From the NCBI RefSeq assembly GCF_000143965.1, contig NC_014365.1, positions 771,501 through 835,500 on the forward strand: 64,000 nucleotides of DNA, in the 5' to 3' direction. Shown piece after piece: positions 41,789-50,640 of this stretch (its first letter is position 1; every line of letters begins with the position of its first letter). The notes beneath the pieces were generated by a model that saw only the letters and a program-made list of their open reading frames with translations, did no database searches and was not told the origin of the DNA. Origin of the DNA: Desulfarculus baarsii DSM 2075 (GTDB lineage Bacteria; Desulfobacterota; Desulfarculia; Desulfarculales; Desulfarculaceae). Position numbers and translations under genes: made by a program.

Positions 41789-42900
41789 GGCCGTGCTCCG
41801 GCGCGCCAGGCCAGGGCCTTGGCGTAGATCGCTTCGGTCTGGTCGAGCATGCGCTCCATCGAGTGGCGCTGTTGCACCAACTGGCGGCCGGCCCGGCCCA
41901 GGCGCTGGCGCAGCTCGGCGTCGCCCAGCAGGCGGCCGACGGCCCGCTCCAGGGCGGCCAGGTCGCCGGCGGGGTAGAGCAGGCCGGTCTGACCATCGAT
42001 GACCACCTGGCCCACGTCGCCGGCGTCGGATGCGGCCACGGCGCGCTCGGCGGCCATTTGCTGCAACACGGCCTGGGGCACGCCCTCGGCGGCGTCGCTG
42101 CACAGCACGCAGACCGTGCACAGCGGCAGGATGCGCTCGACATCGGCGCGGTGGCCGGTCATGATCACCGCGCCGCGCAGGCCCATGTCGTCCAGATAGC
42201 CGTTGACGCGTTGCCAGCCGGGTCCGTCGCCGACGATCAAAAATTGAACGTCGGGCCGGGAGCCTTTCAGGCTGGCCGCCATCTGGCAAAACAGATCGTG
42301 GCGTTTCCAACTGCGCAGCACCGCCACGATGGCCACCACCGGCCGGGCCAGGTCCAGGCCCAGTTCGGCGGCCAGGGCCGCCTCGGGCGGTCGGGGCGCG
42401 AAGCGGGCGGTGTCCACGCCGGTGGGGATGGAGACGACCCGCTCGGCGGCCAGGCCGTAGTCGTCGATCAGGTGGCGGCGGATGCTCTCGCCGGTGGTGA
42501 TCACGGCCTGGGGCAGGCGGTAGACCACGTTGAGGGGATTGGTGTTCACCGGCACGCTCAGGTGCCTGGTGCGCAGGCAAACCACGCCGCGCAGCCGGGC
42601 GACCAGTCCGCCGACCCACGAATCGACCGACGAGTGGGTGTGCAGCACGTCGACCCGTTGCGCGGCCAGCAGCCGGCCCAGGCCCAGCATGGCCCGTGCG
42701 TCCCAGGGCCCGGCCATGGCCAGGGGAAAAAACGCCAGCCCGGCCTCGCGGGCCCGTTGGCCCAGCTTGCCCTCGGGGCAGCCGGCCAGGCCGACCCAGT
42801 GCCCGCGGCCGGCCATGCCCAGGCATTCGCTCAAAACGCGAATCTCCTGACCGCCCCAGCCGTTGGACCATTCGGTATGTATGATGCGCAGCTTATCCAT
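41785..42900 (-). CDS. family 4 glycosyltransferase
   Basis: The 371-residue GT-B enzyme begins LRIIHTEWSNGWGGQEIRVL, has HTHSSVDSW and RTRHLSVPVN in the N-lobe, and a C-lobe with IPTGVDTARF, ILPLCTVCVLCSDAAEGVPQAVLQQMA. It transfers an activated sugar in LPS or capsule assembly. AAGG directly abuts the ATG, an unusually tight spacing. It heads the minus-strand glycan operon. Confidence 0.9.
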   Translation of the reverse strand: MDKLRIIHTEWSNGWGGQEIRVLSECLGMAGRGHWVGLAGCPEGKLGQRAREAGLAFFPLAMAGPWDARAMLGLGRLLAAQRVDVLHTHSSVDSWVGGLVARLRGVVCLRTRHLSVPVNTNPLNVVYRLPQAVITTGESIRRHLIDDYGLAAERVVSIPTGVDTARFAPRPPEAALAAELGLDLARPVVAIVAVLRSWKRHDLFCQMAASLKGSRPDVQFLIVGDGPGWQRVNGYLDDMGLRGAVIMTGHRADVERILPLCTVCVLCSDAAEGVPQAVLQQMAAERAVAASDAGDVGQVVIDGQTGLLYPAGDLAALERAVGRLLGDAELRQRLGRAGRQLVQQRHSMERMLDQTEAIYAKALAWRAGARP

Positions 42901-42953
42901 CCTTCACTAATTACGCCAGGCGCGCAATCGCGTCAAGGCCGCCAAGCCAAACA

Positions 42954-42982
42954 TTGACACGCCGGCCGTCGATGATGATACT
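42954..42982 (+). promoter_or_regulatory. promoter of rnc-era-lipB
   Basis: A perfect TTGACA (42954-42959), 17 bp, and GATACT (42977-42982), 20 bp before the ATG of rnc. Confidence 0.65.
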
Positions 42983-43002
42983 TTGGCCCCGGAGACGATG
43001 GC

Positions 43003-43716
43003 ATGGATCAAACACGGTTGGATATGCTCAAACAACTGGCCGACCAAGTGGGTCATGGTTTTTCCGATTGGACCGCCCTGGACGAGGCCTTGCGGCATTC
43101 GTCGTTTGTCCACGAAAACCCCCAGCGCGGCCCCAGCAACGAGCGCCTGGAGTTTCTGGGCGACGCCGTGCTGGAGCTGGTGGTGACCCAGGAGCTTTTC
43201 CTGCGCTTCGATCAGGCCAGCGAGGGCCAGCTCAGCCGGGCCCGCTCCAGCGTGGTCAACGAGGCGCGCCTGGCCGAGGCCGCCCGCCAGATCGACCTGG
43301 GCCCCTGCATCTTGCTGGGCAAGGGCGAGCAAGGCCAGGGCGGCCAGGAAAAGACGTCGATCCTGGCCGACGCGCTGGAGGCCGTTCTGGCGGCGGTGTA
43401 TCTCGACGGCGGCCTGGAGGCGGCGCGCGACTGCGTGCTGGCGCTGCTGGGCCCGCTGGATGAGCGCGTCATCGACCGGGCCCCGCGCCGCGACTACAAG
43501 ACCATGCTCCAGGAGCGCGTGCAGGAGGATCTGCGCCTGACGCCGCGCTATCGCACCATCGACGAAAGCGGCCCCGATCACGACAAGACGTTTTCGGTCA
43601 GCATCGAGATAAACGATCGCCAATTGGCCATGGGCGCGGGAAAATCCAAAAAAGAGGCCGAACAGAACGCGGCCCGGCGGGGCCTGACCAATTGGAACGC
43701 CGACGATTTTCGCTGA
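43003..43716 (+). CDS. rnc: ribonuclease III
   Basis: The 237-residue protein has the RNase III signature NERLEFLGDAVLEL (47-60), the second acidic pair in DALEAVLAAVYLDGG, and a C-terminal double-stranded-RNA-binding domain (YKTMLQERVQE, SKKEAEQNAARRGL). It processes rRNA and other double-stranded RNA. First gene of rnc-era-lipB; the rnc-era pairing is conserved in many bacteria. Confidence 0.97.
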   Translation: MDQTRLDMLKQLADQVGHGFSDWTALDEALRHSSFVHENPQRGPSNERLEFLGDAVLELVVTQELFLRFDQASEGQLSRARSSVVNEARLAEAARQIDLGPCILLGKGEQGQGGQEKTSILADALEAVLAAVYLDGGLEAARDCVLALLGPLDERVIDRAPRRDYKTMLQERVQEDLRLTPRYRTIDESGPDHDKTFSVSIEINDRQLAMGAGKSKKEAEQNAARRGLTNWNADDFR

Positions 43717-43751
43717 CAGGCGGCGCGCCGAAATTTTTCCAAGGATGATCA

Positions 43752-44642
43752 ATGAATAGCGGTTTCGTGGCCATCGTGGGCCCGCCCAACGCGGGCAAAA
43801 GCACGTTTCTGAACCATGTGCTGGGCTTCAAGCTGGCCATCACCAGCGACAAGCCCCAGACCACGCGCCATCGTCTGTTGGGCGTGTGCAACCGCGAGGA
43901 GTCACAGATAGTTTTTCTGGACACCCCCGGCCTGCACAAGCCCATGCGCGCCCTCAACAAGCTGATGGTGCGCACGGCCATGGCCGCCCTGCAAGACGTG
44001 GAGGCGGTGCTGTTCATGGTCGAGGCCTCGGCCAAGGGCCTGGCCGAGGGCCAGCGCGTGGCCGGCATGCTGGCCGAGGCCAAAAAGCCGGTGGTGGTGG
44101 CCCTGAACAAGATCGACCTGGTGCGCGACAAGGCCGCGCTGCTGCCCATGCTCGAGCGCGTGGCCGGCTGGGCCGAGTGGGCGGCCATCGTGCCCCTGAG
44201 CGCGGCCAAGGGCGACGGCGCGGCGGCGGTGCTGCGCGAGCTGGCCGGGCTGCTGCCCCAGGGCCCGGCCATCTTTCCCGAAGACATGATCACCGACCTC
44301 AGCGAGCGTTTTTTGGTCTCGGAGCTGATCCGCGAAAAGGTCTTCGCCCTGACCAACCAAGAGCTGCCCTACAGCACGGCGGTGACCATCGACGAATTCA
44401 TCGAGCCGCAAAACCAGCGCGGCGTGGTGGCCATCACCGCCACCATCCACGTGGAGCGCCAGGGGCAAAAGGGCATTCTGATCGGCAAGGGCGGCGGCAT
44501 GCTGAAAAAGATCGGCGCGTCGGCCCGGCTGGACATCGAGACGATGCTGGGCCAAAAAGTCTATCTGGACTTGTTCGTGCGGGTCGAGCCAAAATGGTCC
44601 AGCCAGGCCCATGGCCTGCGCAAACTGGGTTACGAGGAATAG
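43752..44642 (+). CDS. era: GTPase Era
   Basis: The 296-residue protein has G1 GPPNAGKST (10-18), G3 DTPG, G4 NKID and G5 SAAKGD, followed by a C-terminal KH domain (GILIGKGGGMLKKIG). It assists 16S rRNA maturation at the ribosome. AAGGATGATCA precedes the ATG, 36 bp after rnc. Confidence 0.97.
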   Translation: MNSGFVAIVGPPNAGKSTFLNHVLGFKLAITSDKPQTTRHRLLGVCNREESQIVFLDTPGLHKPMRALNKLMVRTAMAALQDVEAVLFMVEASAKGLAEGQRVAGMLAEAKKPVVVALNKIDLVRDKAALLPMLERVAGWAEWAAIVPLSAAKGDGAAAVLRELAGLLPQGPAIFPEDMITDLSERFLVSELIREKVFALTNQELPYSTAVTIDEFIEPQNQRGVVAITATIHVERQGQKGILIGKGGGMLKKIGASARLDIETMLGQKVYLDLFVRVEPKWSSQAHGLRKLGYEE

Positions 44643-44706
44643 GGCGGCGGCCCCGGCGTTGGAGCGACCGGGGCGCTACGGGCCGCCAGATGCACGGAAC
44701 CGGCGA

Positions 44707-45378
44707 ATGAACGATAACGATAATAATATAGAACGCCTGGACTGGGGCGTGCGCGACTATCTGCGCGCCCTGGAGGCCATGCGTCAGCGCCACGCCGCCC
44801 GGGCGGCGGGGCAGGTGGCCGACGCCATCATCTGCGTCGAGCACCCCAAGGTCTTCACCCTGGGCAAACGCGGCGGCCGCGAGCATATCCTGCTGGACGA
44901 CGAGGAACTGGCCCGGCAGGGCTTTTCGGTCTATCACGTCGAGCGCGGCGGCGACGTGACCTACCACGGCCCGGGCCAGGCGGTGATCTATCCGGTGATC
45001 GACCTGCGGGCGCGGCGCATGGGCGTGCGGGCGCTGGTGGAGGCGGTGGCCGGGGCCATCTGTCAGGTCACGGCCGAATACGGCCTGACGGCGGCCTGGG
45101 ACGACGAACGCCCCGGCGTGTGGACCCATGGCCGCAAGATCGCCGCCGTGGGCCTGGCCATCCCCCAGCGGGTGAGCATGCACGGCCTGGCCTTCAACGT
45201 CTGTCCCGATCTGGGCCACTATCGGCTGATCGAGGCCTGCGGGCTTTCGGCCGAGTCCACCAGCCTTTGCCAGGAACTGGGCCGGCCGGTGAGCGTGACC
45301 GAGGTCCACGATCGCCTCTTCGCGGCGCTTTGCCGGCAGTTGGCGCTGGCCGCGGGCTCGCTGGGTGCCCACGATTAA
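44707..45378 (+). CDS. lipB: octanoyl-[acyl-carrier-protein] transferase LipB
   Basis: The 223-residue protein transfers octanoate from ACP to lipoyl domains. The motifs RGGDVTYHGPGQ, GRKIAAVGLAI (catalytic Lys) and FNVCPDL (catalytic Cys) are all present. ATG at 44707 is chosen because the family N-terminus (ERLDWGVRDYLRALEAM) follows. It lies 65 bp after era, probably on the same transcript. Confidence 0.95.
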   Translation: MNDNDNNIERLDWGVRDYLRALEAMRQRHAARAAGQVADAIICVEHPKVFTLGKRGGREHILLDDEELARQGFSVYHVERGGDVTYHGPGQAVIYPVIDLRARRMGVRALVEAVAGAICQVTAEYGLTAAWDDERPGVWTHGRKIAAVGLAIPQRVSMHGLAFNVCPDLGHYRLIEACGLSAESTSLCQELGRPVSVTEVHDRLFAALCRQLALAAGSLGAHD

Positions 45379-45443
45379 GCCCCGCCGCCGGCGCGTCACA
45401 CGCTAATGCTGGTTTTCACGAGCTAATTGGCCTGTCGGCCGGC

Positions 45444-45472
45444 TGGACACCCCGCGCGGGCTGTGCTAGAAA
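45444..45472 (+). promoter_or_regulatory. promoter of the TauE/SafE gene
   Basis: TGGACA (45444-45449), 17 bp, and TAGAAA (45467-45472) directly preceded by TGC (extended -10), 75 bp before the ATG. Confidence 0.55.
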
Positions 45473-45547
45473 GTTTGTGAACATATAACCATCGGCCGCG
45501 CGGTGGCGATTTTCCGGCGGCCGGGCTGATTTTTTTGGGAGGAAGGC

Positions 45548-46930
45548 ATGAGGACGAAGCTGGTCCCGATGATCGCGCTGTTGGCGGCGACCCTGCTTTG
45601 GCTGTCACCGGCGGTTCTGGCCCAGGAGCAGGCCGCCCAGCCGGCGGCCCAGGCGGCGGCCGCGCCGGCTGGCGACGCTGGCTATTACAGCGAGGGCATG
45701 TCCACGCACGTGCGCGAGGCCATCGACAAGAGCCTGGCCGATCCGGCCACGGCCGAGAAATTCAAGCAGGCCGTCACGCCCGGGGCCGAGCCCGGCTATC
45801 TGGGCATCCCCGGCGCGCCGTCGGTGAGCTGGATCTGGGCGCTGCTGTGGGCCGTCTGGGTGGGCTGGATCTTCTCGACGGTGGGCGCTTTCGGCGGCAT
45901 CATGGCCGGCGTGGGCCACATCACCATCTTTGGCTTTGGCGAATACGCCTCCAAGTTTGGCAAGGGCGCGCCGGTCAACGCCATGGTCACCGATTCGATC
46001 CGCGTGTCCAACCAGTGGCTGGCTGGCCTTTCGGCGCTGATCGGCTCGTTCAAGTACTACCGCATGGGCCGGCTGGTGGCCCCGCTGGGCATCTGCATGG
46101 CCGTGGGCGCGGTGGGCGGCTCGTGGCTGATTCCGGCGGCCACGGCGGGCCGGGTCAGCCTGAAGGACTACGTGGGTTACTTCGGCCTGTGCGTGCTGCT
46201 GCTGGGCGTGCTGCTGCTGCGTGACCTGACGGCCAAGGGCCAGGCGCGCCAGAAAAAGGCCAAGGAGGCGGCCAGCGCTTTCGAAAAGAAAGTGGCCGAG
46301 GGCGGCGACACCACCGAGCAGGGCGTCAAGGTCGTCGAGGGCAGTTGGCCGTTGATGATGGTGGCCATGCTGGTGGTTTTGGCCAGCGCCGTCATCTACA
46401 AGTTCATGGGCCCGGGCAAGGGCGTGGCGCCCTGGACCGACGTCTGGTTCTGGGCCTGCACGGCCTTGGCCTGCGTGGGCGGGCTGCTGACGGTTTTCGT
46501 GGGCAAGGTGCGCTTCACGTTCTTCGGCGTGGAGTTTGGCTTCAAGGCCTGGCTGCCGATGCTGGGCGGCGCGGTGATCGCGGCGCTGTCGTCGTTCCTG
46601 GGCGTGGGCGGCGGTTTCCTTTACGTGCCGTTTTTGACCACCCTGGCGGGGCTGCCGATGTTTTTGGTGGCCGGCACCAGCAGCCTGGTGGTGCTTGTTG
46701 GCATGATCGTCAGTATTTTCAGCTATATGTTCGGCAAGGGCGTGGTGGTTGAATGGGGCTTGATCGGCGCGGAGTTGGTGGGCGTGTTCATTGGCTCGAT
46801 GGTCGGGCCGGCCACGTCCAAGTTCATCTCCGACAAGGTCTTGCGCCTGATCTTCATTGTGCTGGCCTTCTACGTGGGCTTGGGCTATACGCTCAAGGGC
46901 TTGTTTGGGATGTCGTTGCCGCCGTTCTGA
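45548..46930 (+). CDS. TauE/SafE-family sulfite exporter-like protein
   Basis: The 460-residue protein has an N-terminal signal-like hydrophobic stretch (about 6-26), a periplasmic region (27-90), then about eight membrane segments. The family motifs GGIMAGVGHITIFGFGE in the first half and SFLGVGGGFLYVPFL and GTSSLVVLVGMIVS in the second are clear. A cytoplasmic loop rich in Lys/Ala (about 230-265) separates the halves. It may export sulfite or organosulfonates, fitting a sulfur-metabolising anaerobe. A GGGAGGAAGGC Shine-Dalgarno fixes the start. Confidence 0.85.
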   Translation: MRTKLVPMIALLAATLLWLSPAVLAQEQAAQPAAQAAAAPAGDAGYYSEGMSTHVREAIDKSLADPATAEKFKQAVTPGAEPGYLGIPGAPSVSWIWALLWAVWVGWIFSTVGAFGGIMAGVGHITIFGFGEYASKFGKGAPVNAMVTDSIRVSNQWLAGLSALIGSFKYYRMGRLVAPLGICMAVGAVGGSWLIPAATAGRVSLKDYVGYFGLCVLLLGVLLLRDLTAKGQARQKKAKEAASAFEKKVAEGGDTTEQGVKVVEGSWPLMMVAMLVVLASAVIYKFMGPGKGVAPWTDVWFWACTALACVGGLLTVFVGKVRFTFFGVEFGFKAWLPMLGGAVIAALSSFLGVGGGFLYVPFLTTLAGLPMFLVAGTSSLVVLVGMIVSIFSYMFGKGVVVEWGLIGAELVGVFIGSMVGPATSKFISDKVLRLIFIVLAFYVGLGYTLKGLFGMSLPPF

Positions 46931-46957
46931 TGCGCGCGGCGTGAGTGATGATCATCA

Positions 46958-46992
46958 CGCCGGGTCGGCCGCCGCGCCGGCCCGGCGTTTTT
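46958..46992 (+). terminator. terminator of the TauE/SafE gene
   Basis: Twelve-bp stem with one G-U pair (46958-46969 and 46976-46987), a 6-nt loop, then TTTTT. It ends 15 bp before the next start codon, so the following gene is expressed by readthrough or its own promoter. Confidence 0.8.
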
Positions 46993-47007
46993 GCGTGGTG
47001 AGGGGCG

Positions 47008-47508
47008 ATGCCCGAAATTTTTCAGTGGCTATGGGCCTGGCTGGACGCCTTTCTGATCGGGCCCTATCGCTGGCCGGCCGGGGCCATGGCCGGCTGGTGG
47101 CTGGGCACCTCGCTTTTGGCGATCTGGGCCACGCTGTTGGGCGAACTGACCATGGCCGTGGGCCGTCGGGTCAACCGGCGGCGAGTCACGGCGGCCAACG
47201 ACGAAGTGACCAGGATGCACCAGGCCTCCATCAACGCCCTGCGCCAGTCGGACAAGGCGGCCTGGCGGGGGATCAACCGCCTGGGCAACGAGGCGGTGGG
47301 CAAGGCCTTTTTTTTGCAGGTCGCCATGGGCGCGGGCTCGTTGTGGCCGGCCTTCATGGCCCTGGGCTGGTTGGGTGCGCGCTTCGAGGGCGTGGCGCTG
47401 GCGGTGCCTTTGTTCACAGACAACTACATCGCCGGGTTTTTGCTGTGCTATCTGCCGTGCCGCCTTTTGTTGGCGGTGGCGAAAAAGCTTTGGACCAAGC
47501 GGCGCTAG
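47008..47508 (+). CDS. membrane protein, possibly DUF106/Oxa1-superfamily-like
   Basis: The 166-residue protein has an N-terminal helical hairpin region (about 10-50), a charged coiled segment with Arg, Asn and Gln (about 55-100; RRVNRRRVTAANDEVTRMHQ), and two C-terminal membrane helices (about 100-125 and 130-158). This topology resembles DUF106/EMC3-like insertases, but no sequence signature confirms it. GAGGGGCG precedes the ATG. It follows the exporter gene and may act with it. Confidence 0.4.
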   Translation: MPEIFQWLWAWLDAFLIGPYRWPAGAMAGWWLGTSLLAIWATLLGELTMAVGRRVNRRRVTAANDEVTRMHQASINALRQSDKAAWRGINRLGNEAVGKAFFLQVAMGAGSLWPAFMALGWLGARFEGVALAVPLFTDNYIAGFLLCYLPCRLLLAVAKKLWTKRR

Positions 47509-47856
47509 CCCCTGGGCCGGCCGATGGCGGCGCTGGAAAAACCGCGGCGTTGCAACGGCTTTTGCGTGAAAAGAAACTGACAAACCCGTGATATTTGGTC
47601 TTGACACCGCGAAGGCCGGGTTGCTAGCTTGAAGTACGAAAGTTTCGGTGGGAGATCATCGCGCTCGGCGTGCGTAAGCGCGATGAAGCGTTGACGAATC
47701 TGGAAATCAAATAAAGTCGTCCTTGGTTGGCTGATCAATTCGGGGTGAGCCAGGGAGACTTACGGATCGGGCAAGTGCAATCGACCCTCGGAAGTTGGTC
47801 CTTCGGGGAGATTCATTTGCCCAGCCAATGCAATGAGGGAAAGGAGAAAAGCGGTA
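47509..47856 (+). other. 348-bp region with porin promoter and long leader
   Basis: No gene is seen. The porin promoter lies at 47601, leaving a leader of about 220 bases. The leader contains a 9-bp inverted repeat (CATCGCGCT at 47657-47665 and its complement at 47677-47685) and an imperfect dyad near 47790-47815. Outer-membrane porin mRNAs are often regulated by small RNAs, so the leader may serve that purpose. Confidence 0.45.
47601..47630 (+). promoter_or_regulatory. promoter of the porin gene
   Basis: A perfect TTGACA (47601-47606), 18 bp, and TAGCTT (47625-47630) preceded by TGC. Confidence 0.5.
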
Positions 47857-49116
47857 ATGAGGAAATACTTCGCTATCCTGGCGGCGGTGGTGGTCCTGGT
47901 GGCCATGTCCGCGCCGGCTTGGGCCCAGGCCGAGGCGCCCGGCTCCAGCTTCACGGTCATCGGCCGTTTGTGGACCGACTTTGGTTACCAGCACAAAAGC
48001 GAAGAGCTGGCGACCAACCAGTATGGTCTGACCATGAAGGGCAAAAAGCGCGACAGCTACACCACCAACTTCGTCAACGTCAACGCCAACAGCTACTGGG
48101 GCGCCAAGTGGACGAGCGGTGACAAGAGCACCGGCGCCCACGCCGAGTTCGCCATCCTGTCCAAGGAATCGCAGAACGAGCAGGTCCTCCTCCGCTACGC
48201 CTACGGCTGGTGGAAGATGGGCAACTGCAAGCTGACCGCCGGTCACACCGACGGCGTGTTCGGTTCGCTGTTCGCCGCTCCCGGCTCGCTGCTGGGCACC
48301 TCCAACTCGGGCAAGATCCTCTTCCTGCGTTGGGGCTACCTGTACAGCGGCCGTCTGCCCCAGGTGCGTTTCGAGTACACCTCGCCGGTGGGCCTGTTCT
48401 CCATCGCCCTGGCCCAGGCCGACGCCGAGCAGATTGTCGGCACCGAGAGCCTGCTCTATGGCACCAGCCAGATCGGCTCCTCGCAGGCCTACTTCAGCTG
48501 GCCGCGCGTGGACCTGGCCTACGCCCTGCGTCTGGGCGGCTTCATGGCCATCCCCGGCTTCTCGGTCTCCCAGGTGCGTTACGACGGCGTCAGCTCCGGT
48601 CGTGACGACAGCGTGATCAACTGGGTCGCCCAGTTGCCCATGACCTACGAGATCGCCGGCTTCGGCGTCAAGGCCCAGATCTACTACGGCCAGAACATCG
48701 ACTGCGAGTGGGGTCAGACCAGCACGGGCACCCTGGGCGGCCAGCCCCAGGCGATCCCGGTGTGGTTCGGCGGCAAGGTCGAGGACACCAAGCAGTTGGG
48801 CGCGAGCATCGAGCTGTCCTACACCATCGACAATATCAAGCCTCTGATCGCCTTCGGTTACGTCGACTCCAGCAACGACAACTGGAAGAAGGTCGGCTAC
48901 ACCGACGACAACTACCAGCGCTGGGCCTTGATGGGCGCAGTCGACTACAAGATCAACCAGTACTTCACGGTGCAGCCCGAAGTCGCCTACTACAACTACG
49001 GCGACCGCATGAGCAGCACGCTGAACAACGTCAGCCGGTTGGTCAATGGCAGCTCGCTGAGCAACGACTACGGCAGCGAGTGGCTGTTCGGCGTGGCCTT
49101 CCTCTTCGTCTTCTAA
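47857..49116 (+). CDS. outer-membrane beta-barrel porin
   Basis: The 419-residue protein has a Sec signal peptide cleaved after about residue 23 (SAPAWAQA). Alternating polar/hydrophobic strands with aromatic girdles (YTTNFVNVNANSYWGAKW, LLRYAYGWWKMG) and a terminal Phe (FLFVF), as BAM recognition requires, mark a porin-like barrel. The substrate is unknown. Its codon use and strong signals suggest high expression. AAAGGAGAAAAGCGGTA precedes the ATG, and a terminator follows. Confidence 0.8.
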   Translation: MRKYFAILAAVVVLVAMSAPAWAQAEAPGSSFTVIGRLWTDFGYQHKSEELATNQYGLTMKGKKRDSYTTNFVNVNANSYWGAKWTSGDKSTGAHAEFAILSKESQNEQVLLRYAYGWWKMGNCKLTAGHTDGVFGSLFAAPGSLLGTSNSGKILFLRWGYLYSGRLPQVRFEYTSPVGLFSIALAQADAEQIVGTESLLYGTSQIGSSQAYFSWPRVDLAYALRLGGFMAIPGFSVSQVRYDGVSSGRDDSVINWVAQLPMTYEIAGFGVKAQIYYGQNIDCEWGQTSTGTLGGQPQAIPVWFGGKVEDTKQLGASIELSYTIDNIKPLIAFGYVDSSNDNWKKVGYTDDNYQRWALMGAVDYKINQYFTVQPEVAYYNYGDRMSSTLNNVSRLVNGSSLSNDYGSEWLFGVAFLFVF

Positions 49117-49146
49117 GAAGAGCGACCACTTAGCCTAATCACCCCG

Positions 49147-49187
49147 GGAAGGCCGGGGGGCTGAACAAGCCCTCCGGCCTTCCTTTT
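49147..49187 (+). terminator. terminator of the porin gene
   Basis: Stem of 10 bp (49147-49156 with 49174-49183), extended by 6 inner pairs including one G-U, with a 5-nt loop GAACA, then TTTT. Confidence 0.85.
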
Positions 49188-49215
49188 GCGCGGCGGAATT
49201 CTGTATACAAGCCCC

Positions 49216-49243
49216 TTGACAGCGTTCATTTTTATGCTATACC
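49216..49243 (+). promoter_or_regulatory. promoter of the aminotransferase-serA operon
   Basis: Perfect TTGACA (49216-49221), 16 bp, and TATACC (49238-49243) preceded by TGC as an extended -10. Transcription would begin near 49250. Confidence 0.75.
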
Positions 49244-49497
49244 GACTCTCTAGCCGTGAAATTGGCAAGCCCGTCCGAGCGTGGCCGTGACCCGCGGCCG
49301 CTGGTCCGTCCACGAGGGGGCGTTTTGATTTTTCCCGTCATCGGCCCTTGGCGCGGCGGGGGTTGATCACGGGCAGTGTTTTGGCAATCAACCGCCGCCG
49401 GCCCGGCGGCGGATGTCGTCCGGGGCCTCCTCGCCCTGGCCCGATGCGAAACAGCTACCGCTCACAGCAGCTCAGCTTGACACGAAGGAGCGTTCTG

Positions 49498-50640
49498 ATG
49501 AAAAAGGTCTCTTTGTTGGCTCCCGGCCCCACGCCGGTGCCTTCGCGCACCCTGTTGGCCATGGCCCAACCCCTGATCCACCACCGTTCGGCGGATTTCC
49601 TGGAGATCTTCGGTAAGGTGCGCCAGGGCCTGAAGAAGGTTTTCCAGACCGAAAACGAGGTTCTGACCTTCTGCTCCAGCGGCACCGGCGCCATGGAGAG
49701 CAGCGTGGCCAACCTGCTTTCGCCCGGCGATAAGGCCATCGCCATCCGCGGCGGCAAGTTCGGCGAGCGCTGGACCGAGATTCTCAAGGCCTACGGTTGT
49801 CAGCCGGTCAACCTGGACGTGCCCTGGGGCCAGGCGGTCAAGCCCGCCGACGTGGCCAAGCTGCTGGCCGACGACCCGAGCATCAAGGCCGTCTACGTCC
49901 AGGCCCTGGAGACCTCCACCGGCGTGGCCCACCCCATCGAGGAGTTGGCCAAGGTCACCGCCAAGACCGACGCCGTGCTGGTCGTCGACGCCGTCAGCGC
50001 CCTGCTGGCCTACGACATCCCCGTGGACAAATGGGGCCTGGACGTGGTGATCAGCGGCTCGCAAAAGGCCATGATGCTGCCGCCGGGGCTGGGTTTTGTC
50101 TCCATCGGCCCCAAGGCCCTCAAGCTCATGGAAAGCTCCAAGCTGCCCAAGTTCTATTTCTCGTGGGCCAAGGAGCTCAAGAACCAGACCCAGAACAAGG
50201 GCGCTTTCACCTCGCCGGTGACGCTGTTCATGGGCCTTCTGGATATCTTCGACTATATCGATGAGCTTGGCATGCAAAACATCTTTGCCGAGACCGGGCT
50301 CAAGTCCAAGGCCTTCAAGGCCGCCATGGCCGCCCTGGGCCTGACGCTCTACTCCAAGGAGTGCCCCAGCCAAGCCCTGACCGCCGTGGAGGCCCCGGCC
50401 GGCGTCGACGCCCAGGCCGTGGTCAAGTGGCTCAAGGAAAAATACGGCATCTTCATCGCCGGCGGCCAGGATCAAGCCAAGGGCAAGATCTTCCGCGTGG
50501 CTCACATGGGTCATATCAGCGAGTTCGACACCCTCCAGGGCATCAGCGCCATCGAGATGGCCCTGGCCGGCCTTGGCTACAAGTTTGAAATGGGCGCTGG
50601 CGTGGCCGCGGCCCAGAAGGTCTTTGGGGAGGCGATCTAA
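49498..50640 (+). CDS. class V aminotransferase, alanine-glyoxylate/serine-pyruvate type
   Basis: The 380-residue PLP enzyme begins LLAPGPTPVPSRTLLAMAQP, has SSGTGAMESSVANLLSPGD, VDAVSALLAYDIPVDKWGLD, and the PLP lysine in VISGSQKAMMLPPGL. In organisms lacking a standard SerC, a protein of this class next to serA is thought to act as phosphoserine aminotransferase. ATG at 49498 follows AAGGAG. It overlaps serA by one base (TAATG), so the two are cotranslated and probably make serine together. Confidence 0.9.
   Translation: MKKVSLLAPGPTPVPSRTLLAMAQPLIHHRSADFLEIFGKVRQGLKKVFQTENEVLTFCSSGTGAMESSVANLLSPGDKAIAIRGGKFGERWTEILKAYGCQPVNLDVPWGQAVKPADVAKLLADDPSIKAVYVQALETSTGVAHPIEELAKVTAKTDAVLVVDAVSALLAYDIPVDKWGLDVVISGSQKAMMLPPGLGFVSIGPKALKLMESSKLPKFYFSWAKELKNQTQNKGAFTSPVTLFMGLLDIFDYIDELGMQNIFAETGLKSKAFKAAMAALGLTLYSKECPSQALTAVEAPAGVDAQAVVKWLKEKYGIFIAGGQDQAKGKIFRVAHMGHISEFDTLQGISAIEMALAGLGYKFEMGAGVAAAQKVFGEAI

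Larger units (their letters stand above)
49117..49497 (+). other. 381-bp region with porin terminator and serine-operon promoter and leader
   Basis: After the terminator there is a strong promoter at 49216 and then a leader of about 248 bases without a gene. It contains a CGTGG/CCACG pair (49280-49284 and 49310-49314) followed by a T-rich patch (49323-49335) and a CCGCCGCCGG dyad (49392-49401 with 49403-49412). This could be an attenuator, but no known riboswitch is recognised. Confidence 0.4.

Noticed and set aside
33673-45497. Exact 15-bp repeat ATATAACCATCGGCC at 33673 and 45483
   Set aside because: Repeats of this length are expected by chance in a 64-kb window, and the contexts differ.
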